Of a stretch of 64,000 nt of DNA, positions 22,162 through 32,947 are shown one piece after another. Each line of letters starts with the position of its first letter. Positions within the stretch are counted from its first letter, which is position 1. The notes below the pieces were generated by a model that was given only the letters and a program-made list of their open reading frames with translations, did not search any database and had not been told where the DNA came from. Origin of the DNA: Zygnema cylindricum (Eukaryota; Streptophyta; Zygnematophyceae; Zygnematales; Zygnemataceae); NCBI GenBank assembly GCA_037447655.1, contig JBBHKE010002624.1:64001-128000 (forward strand), written 5' to 3'. The position numbers were made by a program, and so were the translations under genes.

Positions 22162-22850
22162 CTCCCTTTAATTTCTACTATAATTTTAACTTTTCTTTAA
22201 AACCACATTATTCCTTCTAATATTTTAGCTTGGGGGAGGGCACAGGTTTGGTCATCATGTTAGCTACCATTTCTTAATTAGACAAATACACGAGATTCAC
22301 AATTTTATTTTCAATTTTTTCTTTCACATATCTCAATCTGATGTCTATATGTTTAGTTTTGAAATGATGTTTTGGATTGGCTGCAATTACAATGGCATCC
22401 TAATTATCACAAAAATCTTTATGCACTCCATCCTTCATTTACCCCAATTCATGCAACAAGGACTTGACCCACTTAAATTCTTTCACAGCGAAAGAAGAGG
22501 CCATATACTTAGCCTCCATAGTAGACTGAGCAACCACCATTTGTTGTTTGTTGCTCCAACAACAACCGCCTTCCCCCACATCTACACATACACTGACTTA
22601 CATCTTCTCATAGGTGTATCCATATAACTGGCATCACTCCAACTTGTGATATCAGTGTGCTTCCCTCACAAATGCAACCATAACTCTTTAGTTCCCACTA
22701 GGTATCTCATAACTCTATTAGCTATCTCGTAGTCTCTTTTCTTAGGATAATTTTGACTCTTACTTAGTACTCAAATTGCTACAGCTATGTTTGGCCTTGT
22801 GCAATTCATAAAGTATATCAAACTTCCTACAACCTGCCTGTAAGCAATAG
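22162..22850 (-). pseudogene. copia RNase H domain of E6
   Basis: Minus-strand translation shows scattered family motifs: HHFKTKHIDIRLRYVKEK-type near 22320-22370, CDN with damaged flank near 22400, TMEAKYMASSFAVKEF near 22490-22530, QQMVVAQ, WSDASYMDTPMRR near 22600-22640 and LRYLVGTKELWLHL near 22680-22720. Stops are frequent. It is bounded on the left by the LTR and polypurine tract. Confidence 0.8.
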
Positions 22851-23851
22851 ACTTCATAAACTCTTTCTCTCTGCTGGACTCATTTGATCATCTAAGATTA
22901 TCACTCCTCCTACACTCCCATCACTTACTTTCTTCAAGTCCATGGGAGTGGTACAACTTTTTGCCTTTTCCATCTAGAATTTCTCAAACATATTACCTAT
23001 TACTTCATTCTGAGTAAGTCTAATGATCCTTTTTCCCCTATCTATTTCTATTTGAATTCCCAAAATATATCTTGCCTCCCCTAAATCTTTCATGTCAAAT
23101 GTGCTTCCAAGATCTTTCTATAACTTATTGATCTTTTCCAAAGACTTACTTAACACAAACAGATCATCCACAAAAATTGGAATAAAATCATACCATTCTC
23201 ATCTTCAAACATATAGATAGAATGGTCAGAACTGATCCGGATATATCCCATACTAGTGAGAAAATTATCTAGTTTCTTATTCCACTGTCGGGGAGCTTGC
23301 TTCAGTCTATATAAGGACTTCATGAGCCTGGAGACTTTGCTCTCTTCTCCTTCCTCCACAAACCCTTTTGGTTGCCGCATGAAAATTTCTTCCTCTAACT
23401 CACCATTAAGGAAGGCGGTCTTAATATCCATCTAGTGTATTTCCATGTCTTCCGCTGCCGCTAGACTGAGGAGAATCCTTACTGATGGGAACCAAACAAC
23501 TGGAGCAAAAGTCTCCTCAATGACAATCCCCTCCTTTTTGGTGGACCCTTTTGCTACAAAACGAGCCTTATATCTTTCGATGGTATTATTTGGGTTCAGT
23601 TTAAGTTTTAACACCCATTTACCTTCAATCCGTTTTTTGTCCGGAGGACAATCCGCTACTTCCCGAGTATTTGCGTCCATGATGGCGGCCGTCTCATCAT
23701 TTATGGCTCTAAACCATCTGTCTTTCTCGAGACTTTTCACTACCTCTGGGTATGACTGAGTCTCATCAAGGTGAGATAGCTTAGTTACCTTACGAGTGGC
23801 CCGTTTTTCCTGTATCCTTTTGCTGCTTTTTCTCCCTCCCTGAAAATCCAA
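22851..23851 (-). pseudogene. copia reverse transcriptase of E6
   Basis: 23432-23851 reads LDFQGGRKSSKRIQ-type linker, LSHLDETQSYPE, DRWFRAINDETAAIMDANTREVADCPPDKKRIEGKWVLKLKLNPNNTIERYKARFVAKG. 23150-23431 gives MDIKTAFLNGELEEEIFMRQPKGFVEEGEESKVSRLMKSLYRLKQAPRQWNKKLD and GYIRISSDHSIYMFEDENGMI. The catalytic box is shifted out of frame at about 23170-23190. The remaining palm/thumb region (22950-23150) is readable as KDLGEARYILGIQIEIDRG. Frameshifts and stops inactivate it. Confidence 0.87.
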
Positions 23852-24640
23852 AGCTCGAATGGAGGGAAGTCTTAGATCTCTCCTTACTGTCTAATTCGCT
23901 CCCCTATCCATGGAAGCCGTTTCCGGTTCCTCCTCTTCTTTCTTCTGAAAGTCTATAGGATTATGTGAGATTTCCGTTAGATCTCGATTTCCGTTAGATC
24001 TCGTGTATCTTCGATCTCCCCTGCAACTGCAATCATTATAGCACTCATGCTTCTTCCGGGAAAAACCAAGTTCTCCTCACTTTCGGACTCAAAACTGATT
24101 CTTATCTTCTTGGTATATTTGAAGGTGTCAAATGACTTTCCTTCATCCATGAAAAATAAAAGTTTAAACAGAATGAAATCTTGCTTTGCTAAGTCAAAGA
24201 CTTTATATTCTTTGACAACCTCATCATATCCTACAAAATATCTAGGTTTTCCCTTAGCATCTAGTTTCCAGTTTTTCCTATCTGTATCAGACTATAAGCT
24301 TGGCTACGGAATGATTTAAGGTGCGATACATCTGGCTTCTTGATAACCTATCTCTCATAAGGTGTCATTGCTTTCACAACTGAGGTGAGAACTTTATTTT
24401 TAATTTAGTTGGCACAGTTCATGGCCTTTACCCAAAATCTCTTCCCTATTTTCTTGTCAGCCAACATACTGCATACACTCTCTCTTAGTGTTCAGTTCAA
24501 CCTCTCAACTACCCTATTTTTTTCCGAGTTATATGGTACAATTTTTCTGGTGCTCAAATCCCTCATCTCTTAAGTAATCCCCAAACTCGTTAGAGGTATA
24601 CTCTCCCCCATTCTATTCTCGTTATTATGATCTAGTTCTA
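23852..24640 (-). pseudogene. copia integrase C-terminal part and linker of E6
   Basis: Minus strand: ILGRDLRLPS-type linker, ESEENLVFPGRSMSAIMIAV, FKYTKKIRISFESESEENL, YDEVVKEYKVFDLAKQDFILF (24047-24250), KPDVSHLKSFRSQAYSLI near 24300-24340, then LNCTLRESVCSMLADKKIGKRFWVKAMNCAN near 24410-24500 and DYLRDEGFEHQKNCTI near 24530-24590. The catalytic core upstream is missing. The element is internally deleted and joins its 5' LTR remnant at about 24640. Confidence 0.8.
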
Positions 24641-25000
24641 TGTGTTTCCGTTAATCAAATTACTGATCAAATCACTGTTTAAATATTTATTTCACCCTGT
24701 GTAATTTATCGACTTTCAACGGCAGACTGGTTAGAGCTGACGGCTACGCCTCGCTCTACCAGTCAGAGGTTCGAGTCCTACCAAACTCAACCTTTTGTTG
24801 AGAGTGACTTAAGTCACTCTTTATTCCTGCGTAATGGGGCTGAGGCAGCCATGGCTCCACTACTCTCTCTCTCCTTCAATGACTACAACAAGTATGGGGG
24901 AGAGGAAAGAGGTGGAGACAGACTACCAACATTTTTCCTTTCTTTTCCTACTCATCTATTTAGACCTAGAAAATGCTTAATAAATCTAGTAATTTCAATC
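24641..25000 (-). repeat. 5' LTR remnant of E6
   Basis: Same order of sequence as 21830-22161, including a perfect B-box GGTTCGAGTCC (24768-24778), GTTGAGAGTGACTTAAGTCACTC and the tail AATAAATCTAGTAATTTCAA. The first part of the LTR is missing. Confidence 0.75.
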
Positions 25001-26437
25001 GAGTATTATTGATTTACATGCAATGACTCAGCATACGATTTTGTTGTCGGTGTAAATTTTTTGTAAAACTGAGTCTTATCTTTTTGTTAATTAGTTTGTT
25101 GGTGTGGGTTCATTTATTCTGACATAACTTGAATTATTCGCGTATACTCACAACAATTGAGGTAGGTGGTAGATAACGTACGGCTGGTATACCTCCGTTT
25201 ATTCAAAACAGAGCTGTAGTGTATACTTGTAGGACTTAGGGTATGGTTACATTAGGAGGTCTTTGTCATAGTACAGACAACAAAATTTATGTATTACAAA
25301 GGTCTCGGTTACATCGCGTAGAGTTTGTAAACAAGTTTTCATATACGTGTTTCAATTTGAGTGGCTCCACGCAAGTTGACGATCAAATTTCTAAAATCGT
25401 CAAAGATTTGAAAACCGACCATGTTCGTTTGAAAATTCATACTTCCGTATTTCAAACGTGTTCTTCGCAAAGGTACCATGTTAATGTACCTCAAAGATCC
25501 CGTTCACTCAGCTGACAATAAAAACATAAATGAAAAAAATTAGCGCGCGAAACCATGAAGCTAGAAGGAGGACAAAAACCGTACGTCTTTTGGAAGGCAA
25601 AAACCATACTATTTTTGGGGAAAGATTTACGGTCACCTTGTCCAACAGCTTGTGAATTCAAGGAAGTGTGAAAATTTTAGATTTTTTTTCGTCGCACAAG
25701 TTTATAGTCAACATCTAGCGATTTTACAGGTTTTGTATTGGTGAACCCACCTCTGCGATGAGGGTTCACCATTACAGAGGCGGAAGGAGGGATTGCTTCG
25801 CGGATGAAGAACAAAATACAATTAGACGGTCGATGTTTTCTCCCATATCCTTAGAGAATCGTAATCTTATTTTTTGTAGAGTTCTTTTCAAAAAATTCAA
25901 TATGAGATAGTACGATATGGTACGGCTTTGTAAAAAATTCGATAATATGCCTCACTTTTTGTCTGATGTTACTAAACCCTTAGTCATTTTTTGTCTTAGG
26001 AACTTTCTGTACCAAATCAAGTTATGGTAATTTTTGGTAATTTTATATGAGGATTGCTCTCACATCTATTGGCAGGATTATCTGAAATTTTGCATATGTA
26101 TTCCTCCCTATATTTTCTATATTGTTACATATTTGAAGACCTATTGTAAGTCTGGTATATGTGTTAATTCATTGTAAAGTTGTCAGTTATATCAAAGAAT
26201 TATGGCAAGTTGTTTTTGTGCAACTTTGACTGGATGATATGATAATTATGTTTAGCATTTTTATATGAAAATTCGTGAGAATACTGAATGACCTAAAAAC
26301 TCTATGTTTGTAAAGTTTCAATGTTTACTCTCTGTTTTTTCTATAGAATTAAGAGTGGATTCAAAGTATGTTGTATTTGGGGTAGTCTGTGGTGCTTCCG
26401 AAGGTAAATCCATGGCTGAAAATGGCTATGGACAACA
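25001..26437 (+). repeat. 5' LTR of E7 with an inserted DNA element
   Basis: Matches the reverse complement of the solo LTR at 31851-32942: TACGGCTGGTAT..CTCCG near 25178, TTGTAGGACTTA near 25228-25238, then after a 741-bp insertion GTCATTTTTTGTC and the whole U5-like end (TCTATAGAATTA, GGGGTAGTCT, GGTGCTTCCGA). It ends GGACAACA. The first gag codons (ATG 26412) lie inside it. Its left end is truncated at about 25000. Confidence 0.7.
25239..25979. mobile_element. Tourist/PIF-Harbinger-like DNA element in the E7 LTR
   Basis: 741 bp beginning GGGTATGGTTAC and ending GTTACTAAACCC (imperfect 12-bp terminal inverted repeats), flanked by a TTA duplication (25236-25238 and 25980-25982). The related LTR at 31851-32942 has the uninterrupted sequence GTAGGACTTAGTCATTTT, which defines the borders. 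TTA target and GGG ends are typical of Tourist-like elements. It carries no transposase; the open frame at 25243-25515 shows no motif. A hairpin lies at 25740-25770. Confidence 0.7.
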
Positions 26438-26750
26438 CGTTATAGGCCCACGCCCATGGCTACCCATATTCGATGAATCAACCTTACCTATATTTGATGG
26501 ATCTAAATATTATTTTTGGAGGAGTATTATAGAGGGCTACTTCAACCTGAGGAAGCTAATGGATGTGGTGGATACGACATGTGCTGAATCATCGGCTAGA
26601 TGGGAGGAGAAGAACCTTGATTGTTTGCGGATTATCAAGCTATCCATGACCAAGAAACTTGTTATGACTTACCTTGATCCTAAAAGTGCAGCGAAATTAT
26701 GGAAGTGGTTAGAACATATATATCAAAAGACTTATGTGTATCACTAGATA
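26412..26750 (+). pseudogene. copia gag N-terminal part of E7
   Basis: From the LTR-borne ATG at 26412 the frame runs through the primer binding site (HVIGPRPWLPIF) and a repeated LPIFDG-type segment, then FWRSIIEGYFNLRKLMDVVDTTC, RIIKLSMTKKLVMTYLDPKSAAKLWKWLEHIYQ to a stop near 26745. It resembles the UBN2-type gag of E2 (VESASNLWMTLIKMY). Everything downstream (zinc knuckle, pol) is missing: the element is cut at about 26755. Confidence 0.8.
26438..26452 (+). promoter_or_regulatory. Primer binding site of E7
   Basis: CGTTATAGGCCCACG follows the LTR end GACAACA directly. It matches GGTTATGGGCCCACC (complement of the initiator tRNA-Met anticodon arm) at 12 of 15 positions. Confidence 0.6.
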
Positions 26751-26769
26751 ATAATGTTACAAAAATAGT

Positions 26770-27083
26770 TCAATTTAACCCTTTCTAGTGTTAGTGTCAA
26801 AATCCTTATCATCTAACATAAATTTTGAGATGAGGTAATTGTACAATTGACGAAAAAACAACACATCAGAGAATGTACATTGGATGTTTGTCCTTCAAGT
26901 AATACTTTCAGATCTACCGATCCTACAAAAGTAGTTGTGACTACCCTCCTATCCCCGTACTCTATCTCTACAAAGGGGAAACTTTCTCAATTTTGTAAAC
27001 ATGTATTTCTCCTTGCACATGTGTATAGAGGCACCTGAACTCATAATCTAGCATGCTTCACCTTTTAATCCATTCTAAGCACT
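26770..27083 (-). pseudogene. copia protease fragment (E9)
   Basis: Minus strand from 27050: WIMSSGASIHMCKEKYMFTKLRKF, then RDRVRG-type EYGDR region, VNSGAFVGSVDLKVLL-type strands and MLDDKDFDTNTRKG. The catalytic Asp of D-S-G-A-S is Met, so it is inactive. It is the same segment as 35030-35228 in H. On the right it touches the LTR at 27084 with most of gag deleted. Confidence 0.75.
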
Positions 27084-28147
27084 TGCAACTTAAAGACCTC
27101 CATAGGTCCTTAGAATGGACAGCTTGTAAGAAGCCTCTAGGATAACCCTGACCCCTTTGTGTTTCAGCAAGAATAAGTGCCACCCTGGCACACAAAAACT
27201 CCAACCACCTTCACCCTTGGGAAGGCAAGACTCCCTTGAGTCAATAGCAAAAAGAACCTTTGAATTTGCTCCCTTGAGTAGTAAGTTATAGAGGGTCAAA
27301 GTTGACCTTTTGTACAGAAGCTCTCTGGGAGAGAGGGTCCTATCTACCAAATTTTCTAAGTCATATCTCTCCCTAAAACTCTATATATGATGTATGGCAC
27401 CAATCATATTACACTGCCGTACATAAAAGTATAGTTGTCTGTGTAATTTCTGTACGGATATTGTATGACATGGCCTAAATGTCGACTCATGTCATATCAA
27501 AATTCGGTCCTGTAATCCCCGAATATGCCGCTATCCAATGTAATTGTGCCACATGTCATCCTATGTGGCGATGACCAAAAACCGCCGAGATTCTCTTGCG
27601 TGATGTCGACTTTCTTCCCAGCCGTCCGATTGAAAGCAAATTTCAATCTTAGCTATCATAAATACATGCGAGGTATTTGTTTCGTTAAAGAAACAAATGC
27701 GCGGTACTCGTTTCTTATCCATACCGTAATCTGTACTTTTACATTACTAGATCTATGTATCCCGTAAACAGTTGCCTTTAAATGAATTATCTTACATAGT
27801 AACATTTAAATAAATGACAAACCTTAGAGCATGTACCACTAGTCCAAGACTAAATGGATAAGTCTAGTGGCTACCGTCGGCCCAACAGACGACACGTAGC
27901 AGGATCAAATCCTGGTTCCGACATCTTCCCTTTTAGTAAATAAACTACCTATCTGATAATCAACTAATCTATTTCCCGTAAACCACTCGATAGCCTAGGT
28001 AGCCATGGCCCTAGCTTCCTCTCCAACTTCTCAATGACTGCAACAAGTGTGGGAGTTGGAGAGAGAAGTTAGAGGCAAACTGCCTCGGCTTCTTTCTATA
28101 TTTCAATTTAGACCTAGAAAATTCTAAAATACCCATTGATTTCTACA
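27084..28147 (-). repeat. LTR of E8 (family F1)
   Basis: 1064 bp, TGCAACT to TTCTACA, followed on the right by a polypurine tract (CTCCCCTTATTTTC) and RNase H of E8, so it is the E8 3' LTR. The tRNA-like segment is at 27850-27925 with AGGATCAAATCC at 27901-27912. The matching 5' LTR is rearranged at 31099-31806, so the TSD (left flank GCACT) could not be confirmed. Confidence 0.8.
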
Positions 28148-28800
28148 CTCCCCTTATTTTCTAGTCAATCTTTAATTTCAAACCACACTTCTCCTTGTAG
28201 AAATTTAACTTAGGGGAAGGCACAAGTTTGGTCATCATATCTTCTACCATCTTGCTATCTGGTCGGTACTCTAAACTGATTATTTTGTTTTCTACTTTCT
28301 CTTTAACAAAGCTGAGTTTAATGTCCATGTGTTTGGCTTTAAAATGATGTTTAGGATTGGCAGAAATAGCGATTGCTGCCTAATTATGACAAAATAATTT
28401 ATGCACACAACTCTTAAGGTGACCCAGCTCACAAAGCAAAGAATTGACCCACATCAATTCTTTTACAGAGAGCAAGAGGCTATATACTCAGCCTCCATGG
28501 TGTAGTGAGCAATAACCTTTTTATGTTTGCTACTCCAACAGCAAGCCCCATCACCCACATATAATACATATCCTAAAGTACATCTCCTCATTGGAGCATC
28601 ACCATACTAGCCATCACTAGAAGTAGTGATGTCAGTATTCTTCCCACCCAAATGCACCCATAGATTCCTAGTTCTTATCAAATATCTAAGGACTCTCTTA
28701 GCTGCCTCCCAATCCTTTTTAGTGAGAGCATTTAGACTTCTACTCAACACTTTACAGCTGCAGCTAAATCCTGTCGGGTAGGCTTCCCACTACTTGTCTG
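28148..28800 (-). pseudogene. copia RNase H domain of E8
   Basis: Minus-strand motifs: VVKDMMTKLVPSPKLNFYKEKCGLK near 28170-28250, KAKHMDIKLSFVKEKV near 28290-28350, TMEAEYIASCSL near 28470-28500, SGYVLYVGDGACCWSSKHKKVI near 28510-28580, TSDGYYGDAPMRRCTS near 28590-28630, RVLRYLIRTRNLWVHLGG near 28640-28700. The catalytic aspartate box and several codons are broken by stops (for example the TAG at 28605). Confidence 0.8.
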
Positions 28801-29690
28801 TAAGGAATAGTCAGCATTAACTTCTGTTCTTCAAGACTTAATTCCTTGTCTAAGACTATGACTTCTTCTTCTTCACTCCGCTCACTTCCTTTCTTTAACT
28901 CCATTGGAGTTGTACAATTATTAGCTTTATCCATCTGAAATTTTTCTAGCATGTTCCCTATTGCTTTCTTTTGAGTCAATCTTATAATCTTTCTTTCTCG
29001 GTCTCTTTCTTCTTTAATTCCCAAAATATATTTTGCTTCCCCCATATCCTTCATTTCAAATCTCCCCTTAAGATCGGTTTTCAGTTCATTAATTTTTTCC
29101 ATTGATTTCTTTAAAACAAGCAAATCATCAACATAAATTGCAATAAATATAACACCTTCCTCATCTTCAAAAACATAGATTGAGTGATCTGAGCTGATCC
29201 GGATACAAACCAGACCGGGAAAAAACTCATCAAGCTTCTTATTCCATTGTCGAGGCGCCTGTTTCAAGCCATAAAGAGGTTTAATCAACCAGTATACCTT
29301 ACTCTCCTCTCCTTCCTCCACATTCCTTCGGGTTGTCGCATAAAGATCTCGTCTTCCAATTTTCCATGGAAAAAGGCTATCTTGATGTCCATCTGGTGCA
29401 CCTCTATGTCTTCGGTTATTACCAAACTGAGAAGTTTGCGGACGGAGGGTAATCTAACTACCGAGGCAAAGGTTTCTTCGTATTCGATTCCTTCTTTCTG
29501 TATAAATCCTTTTGCCACTAATCGGGCTTTGTAACGCTCAATGATGTTATCCGAGTTCAATTTTAATTTGAAAACCCACTTTCAACCGATTGGTTGTTGG
29601 TTTAGTGGACAATCCACCAACTCCCAAGTATCGGCTGCAATAATTTAAGCCATGTCCTTATTGATAGCTGTCTTCCACTAGTTCTTTTCT
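28764..29690 (-). pseudogene. copia reverse transcriptase of E8
   Basis: Two long frames cover it. 29285-29560 gives [69 protein letters not shown]. 28764-29321 (185 codons) gives LIKPLYGLKQAPRQWNKKLDEF, IRISSDHSIYVFEDEEGVIFIAIYVDDLLVLKKSMEKIN, MGEAKYILGIKEERDRERKI. YVDD is intact. One frameshift near 29300 separates the halves. The N-terminal start lies near 29560-29690 (GTWELVDCPLN..). Confidence 0.9.
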
Positions 29691-30790
29691 AGACAAGTCA
29701 TTGCCTCTCCATAACTCTGAGGTTCATCTTGATGAGATAGTTTGGATACCTTGTTATTAACCTCTTTTTCTTGCAATCTTTTGCTACTTCTCTTTCAACC
29801 CTAAAAATCCGTGGCCGGAATAGATAATTATCGTGGGTTCTTTCCAACAATCTCGGCTTCTCCCCTATCCTTTGATTCCGAATCAATTTCCACCACGTCT
29901 TCCGCTTCGGGTAGAGTTGTCAATGGAGTTTCCGCAACCGAGTCCTTTTTGTCTGATTTGTACCTCTAAGAATGTCATCAACTCTAAAACCTGGATAGTT
30001 AGGAAGCTCAAAGTCATCGGAATTTTTTGACTCAAATCTGATTTTTACTGACTTTGTATACTTGAAGGGGTCCACAGACTTTCCTTCATCCATAACTACT
30101 ATATGCTTTACTAAGATTATATCTTCCCTTTTTAGAACATAAAATCTATATCCTTTAACATCCTCATCATATCCATATAAGTATCCCGGTTTTCCTTTAT
30201 GATTTAGTGTCCAATTAGACCAATCCGTATCCAAACTGAATACTTGACTAACGAAAACCTTTAAGTGAGATATAGCTGGTTTCCGGCCGGTCCATCTCTC
30301 ATAAGGTGTTTGATCTTTTATAGCTGAAGTAAAAACTCTATTTTTGAGGTAATTATCACAGTTCATAGCTTGTACCCAAAACATTTTTCCTATTTTCTTA
30401 TACGACAACATACTTCTAGCACTATCACTTAGTGTTCTATTTAATCTTTCAGCAACCCCATTCTGTTCCGCGTTTTCTGGAACTGTCTTTTGGTGTTGGA
30501 CTCCATCTTCCCTCACAAAATCCTTAAACTTGTTAGAAGTAAAATCTCCAACATTGTCACTCTTTAATCTCTTGATTGGAGTTTCAAGGAGTTTTTCGCT
30601 CCATGCTATATAATGTCTAAAGCAATCTTGAGCTGCTGACTTGATTTTCAAAAAATACACCCTAGAATACAAAGACCAATCATCAATGATAGTCATCATA
30701 AATCTCTTCCCCTCAAGTGAGGGCACCTTGGTCGGTCCCCAAATATCTATGTGTACTAAATCTAGAATTTTTTCTCCCTTATAGGTGGCT
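29691..30790 (-). pseudogene. copia integrase of E8 (core nearly intact)
   Basis: A 268-codon open frame (29920-30726) spans the core and C-terminal region: TIIDDWSLYSRVYFLK (first D), RLKSDNVGDFTSNKF (second D), ENAEQNGVAERLNRTL (catalytic E), FWVQAMNCDNYLKNRV, TPYERWTGRKPAISHLKVFVSQVFSL, GYDEDVKGYRFYVLKREDIILVKHIVV and the acidic tail. This is the best preserved integrase of the window, with a complete DDE set. The linker to RT (29691-29900) is Arg/Lys-rich and shifted. Confidence 0.9.
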
Positions 30791-31098
30791 GTTTTGGGAA
30801 AGGGTAATCTGTGTGCTTTACCTTGAGCACATCCACTACAATCACTTAGATTCTCACTCTCACCGAACTAAATCCCTTCCACCATTCCCATCTTTTTCAT
30901 CTCTCTTAGCTTATCTAGATTCACATGCCCAAGCCTCTTATGCCGCATCATTATATCATGAACACCAGCATAATGAAGTTTCTTCTTTTCATTGCGTAAA
31001 ATCAGCCTAAACATCCCTTGGCTACCTTTTTCAGCACTGAAATAGACTTCCTCCTCAAAACTAGCAGTAAAAACTTCTTTCATAGTGCTAGTATATGT
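30791..31098 (-). pseudogene. copia pre-integrase zinc region and protease end of E8
   Basis: Minus strand 30868-31083 reads TASFEEEVYFSAEKGSQGMFRLILRNEKKKLHYAGVHDIMMRHKRLGHVNLDKLREMKKMGMVEGI. The two zinc-binding Cys follow near 30830-30845 (CSGCAQGKAHRLPFP). The element stops at about 31098 inside the protease C-terminus, where LTR-derived sequence of opposite orientation begins. Confidence 0.85.
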
Positions 31099-31806
31099 TT
31101 ATATTTATAGGTTGCGATACTCATTTAAACATTAACACGTCATGGAATTCATTTAAAAAATTACGTCTTTGGAAATTTATGGAACTACTGCCGAGGCCCT
31201 AAAAAAAATCAAGACGCACGAAATGAAAGCATACATTCAATTTCAACAGAAAAGATTAAATTTTGTCGTTGATCGAACGGCTCATAATAGAGCCGAAGCA
31301 CCGGAGTGGTCATTTGGCGGTTTATGGAGGAGATTTCACCGGATGAAACACGACAGCCTACCAAAGACAGCGGAGATTGCGAAGGGAGTAACTATGGCTC
31401 ACGAACTAATAGAAGTCAGCGGGACGGCCATACCATACCATGGCTGTATAAGAAGTACAACAACACGTGAACCTTCTTGTATTTTATCGTCGTAAGTGTA
31501 CCTTTTTGTATTTTATTGTCGTAGAATTGGTCAAATACCGCTACCGTAAACTCTCAAAGATGGTAGATAAGAGGATCAAATCCTGGTTCATGCTACCCTT
31601 TTGGTACAAGTTGTCTTTTTCAGCTCTTTGTCTCTCTGAGAAGACTAGGCAGCCATGGCTCTAACTCCCTCTCTAGTCTTTAGTGACTGCGACAAGTGTG
31701 GGGACTTGAGAGGGGAGTGAGAGAAAGTGTGCCTTTGCTTCTTTGCTGTTTTATATAACACCTTTTAGACCTTGAAAATACTGAACTCAAACCATTAATT
31801 TCTACA
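31099..31806. repeat. Head-to-head F1 LTR fragments
   Basis: 31099-31490 matches the reverse complement of the middle of the F1 LTR (2050-2395 in E2: GGCGGTTTATGGAGGA, CGCACGAAATGAAA). 31500-31806 matches the F1 LTR in the other orientation (AGCCATGGCTCTAACTCCCTC, GACAAGTGTGGGGAC, end TTCTACA). The two halves face each other, which suggests rearrangement of the E8 5' LTR. Confidence 0.65.
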
Positions 31807-31850
31807 CCGACGGCGCGCATGGACGCAAATCGAACCGTGTAAATATACTT

Positions 31851-32942
31851 TGTTGGTTTGAAGCAATTCCAGCCATGATTTTACCCTCAGAAGCACCATA
31901 GACTACCCCAAAAACAGCCTATTTTGAAACCACTCATAATTCTATAGAATTAACAAATAAATCTGAAACCTCTTAAAAAATTACTTCTTAGGCCATTAAG
32001 TATTCTCACAAATTTTCATAAAAATATACCAAATAGAATTATCACACCACCTAGTCAAAGTTGCAGAAAAACAGCCTGCCAGAACCTTGACAAATCTGAC
32101 CAACTTCACAATGAAGCCCCAAGTAAATCAGAAACATGATATATCTGAAATTTTTTTACAATATTGCCGATACAAGGAGGAACACACATGAAAAATTAAA
32201 AATAATTTTGTCAATAGAACTAAGAGCAATTCTCAAATGAAATTCCCAAAAATGAGCAAAATCAGTTTCTGTCCAAAAAGTTCCGTAAGTCCAAAATGAC
32301 TAAGTCCTACAAGTATACACTAGAGCTCACTACTAAATGTACGGAGGCATACCAGCCGTACGTATCCCGAATACTTCGTGTCATGTCAAAATGAATAGAT
32401 CTACACTAATACCTAATACACATAGGACAAAACATTGTTTTAAACATTTACAAACCCTACATATTTAGTCAAAAGAATATAGACCGTCAAAAATAAAATA
32501 TCGTGTGATAGACGCGATTTCGCATCCCTCACCAAAATGACCAATCTGACAGCGCCGCCGTCCGTAGCTCTTCTTTGGCATCCTTCATGTCGTGAAGCAT
32601 GATCACCAAAATCAACTTGGCGAAATGACATCACTCCATCCAAATTAGTCCGTACCGGAGGCGTACTTGTTGAAAAACATTCCAAATCGGATCGCTTCGC
32701 GATCCGCTGTACATTTGACTTACACGTTCCGTAATTTTTCACTTACTTGTTCACGCCACTCAATTAGTTCCTTATGTCCCAAAAACAATTAGTACCATTA
32801 CCCCCCCCAATCCACAAATCTATTGGAACCTCCACAGTAAATTCAAATAGCATACGCATTAAACTAGCGTACTGTACTCACGAACCATTGTGTACGAATA
32901 AAACTATACACACACGCACGAAACTCTCTTTTCAAACCAACA
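31851..32942 (-). mobile_element. Solo LTR in the H 5' LTR
   Basis: 1092 bp with inverted ends TGTTGGTTTGAA / TTCAAACCAACA and a perfect TSD TACTT (31846-31850 and 32943-32947). Its reverse complement is the same family as the E7 LTR, and its inner end carries an ATGGCTGG gag start as in E7. A CGGATCGCTTCGCGATCCG palindrome lies near 32690-32710. The open frames in it are not genes. Confidence 0.9.
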
Positions 32943-32947
32943 TACTT

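Noticed and set aside
24718-24790. Functional tRNA gene with GGTTCGAGTCC
   Set aside because: It lacks a complete acceptor stem and a clean anticodon arm, and it recurs at the same place in several LTRs.
21218-25005. TSD for E6 (TCAAC at 21213 against TCAAT near 24997)
   Set aside because: The left LTR limit is not established and the right LTR end is degenerate, so a 4/5 match is not convincing.
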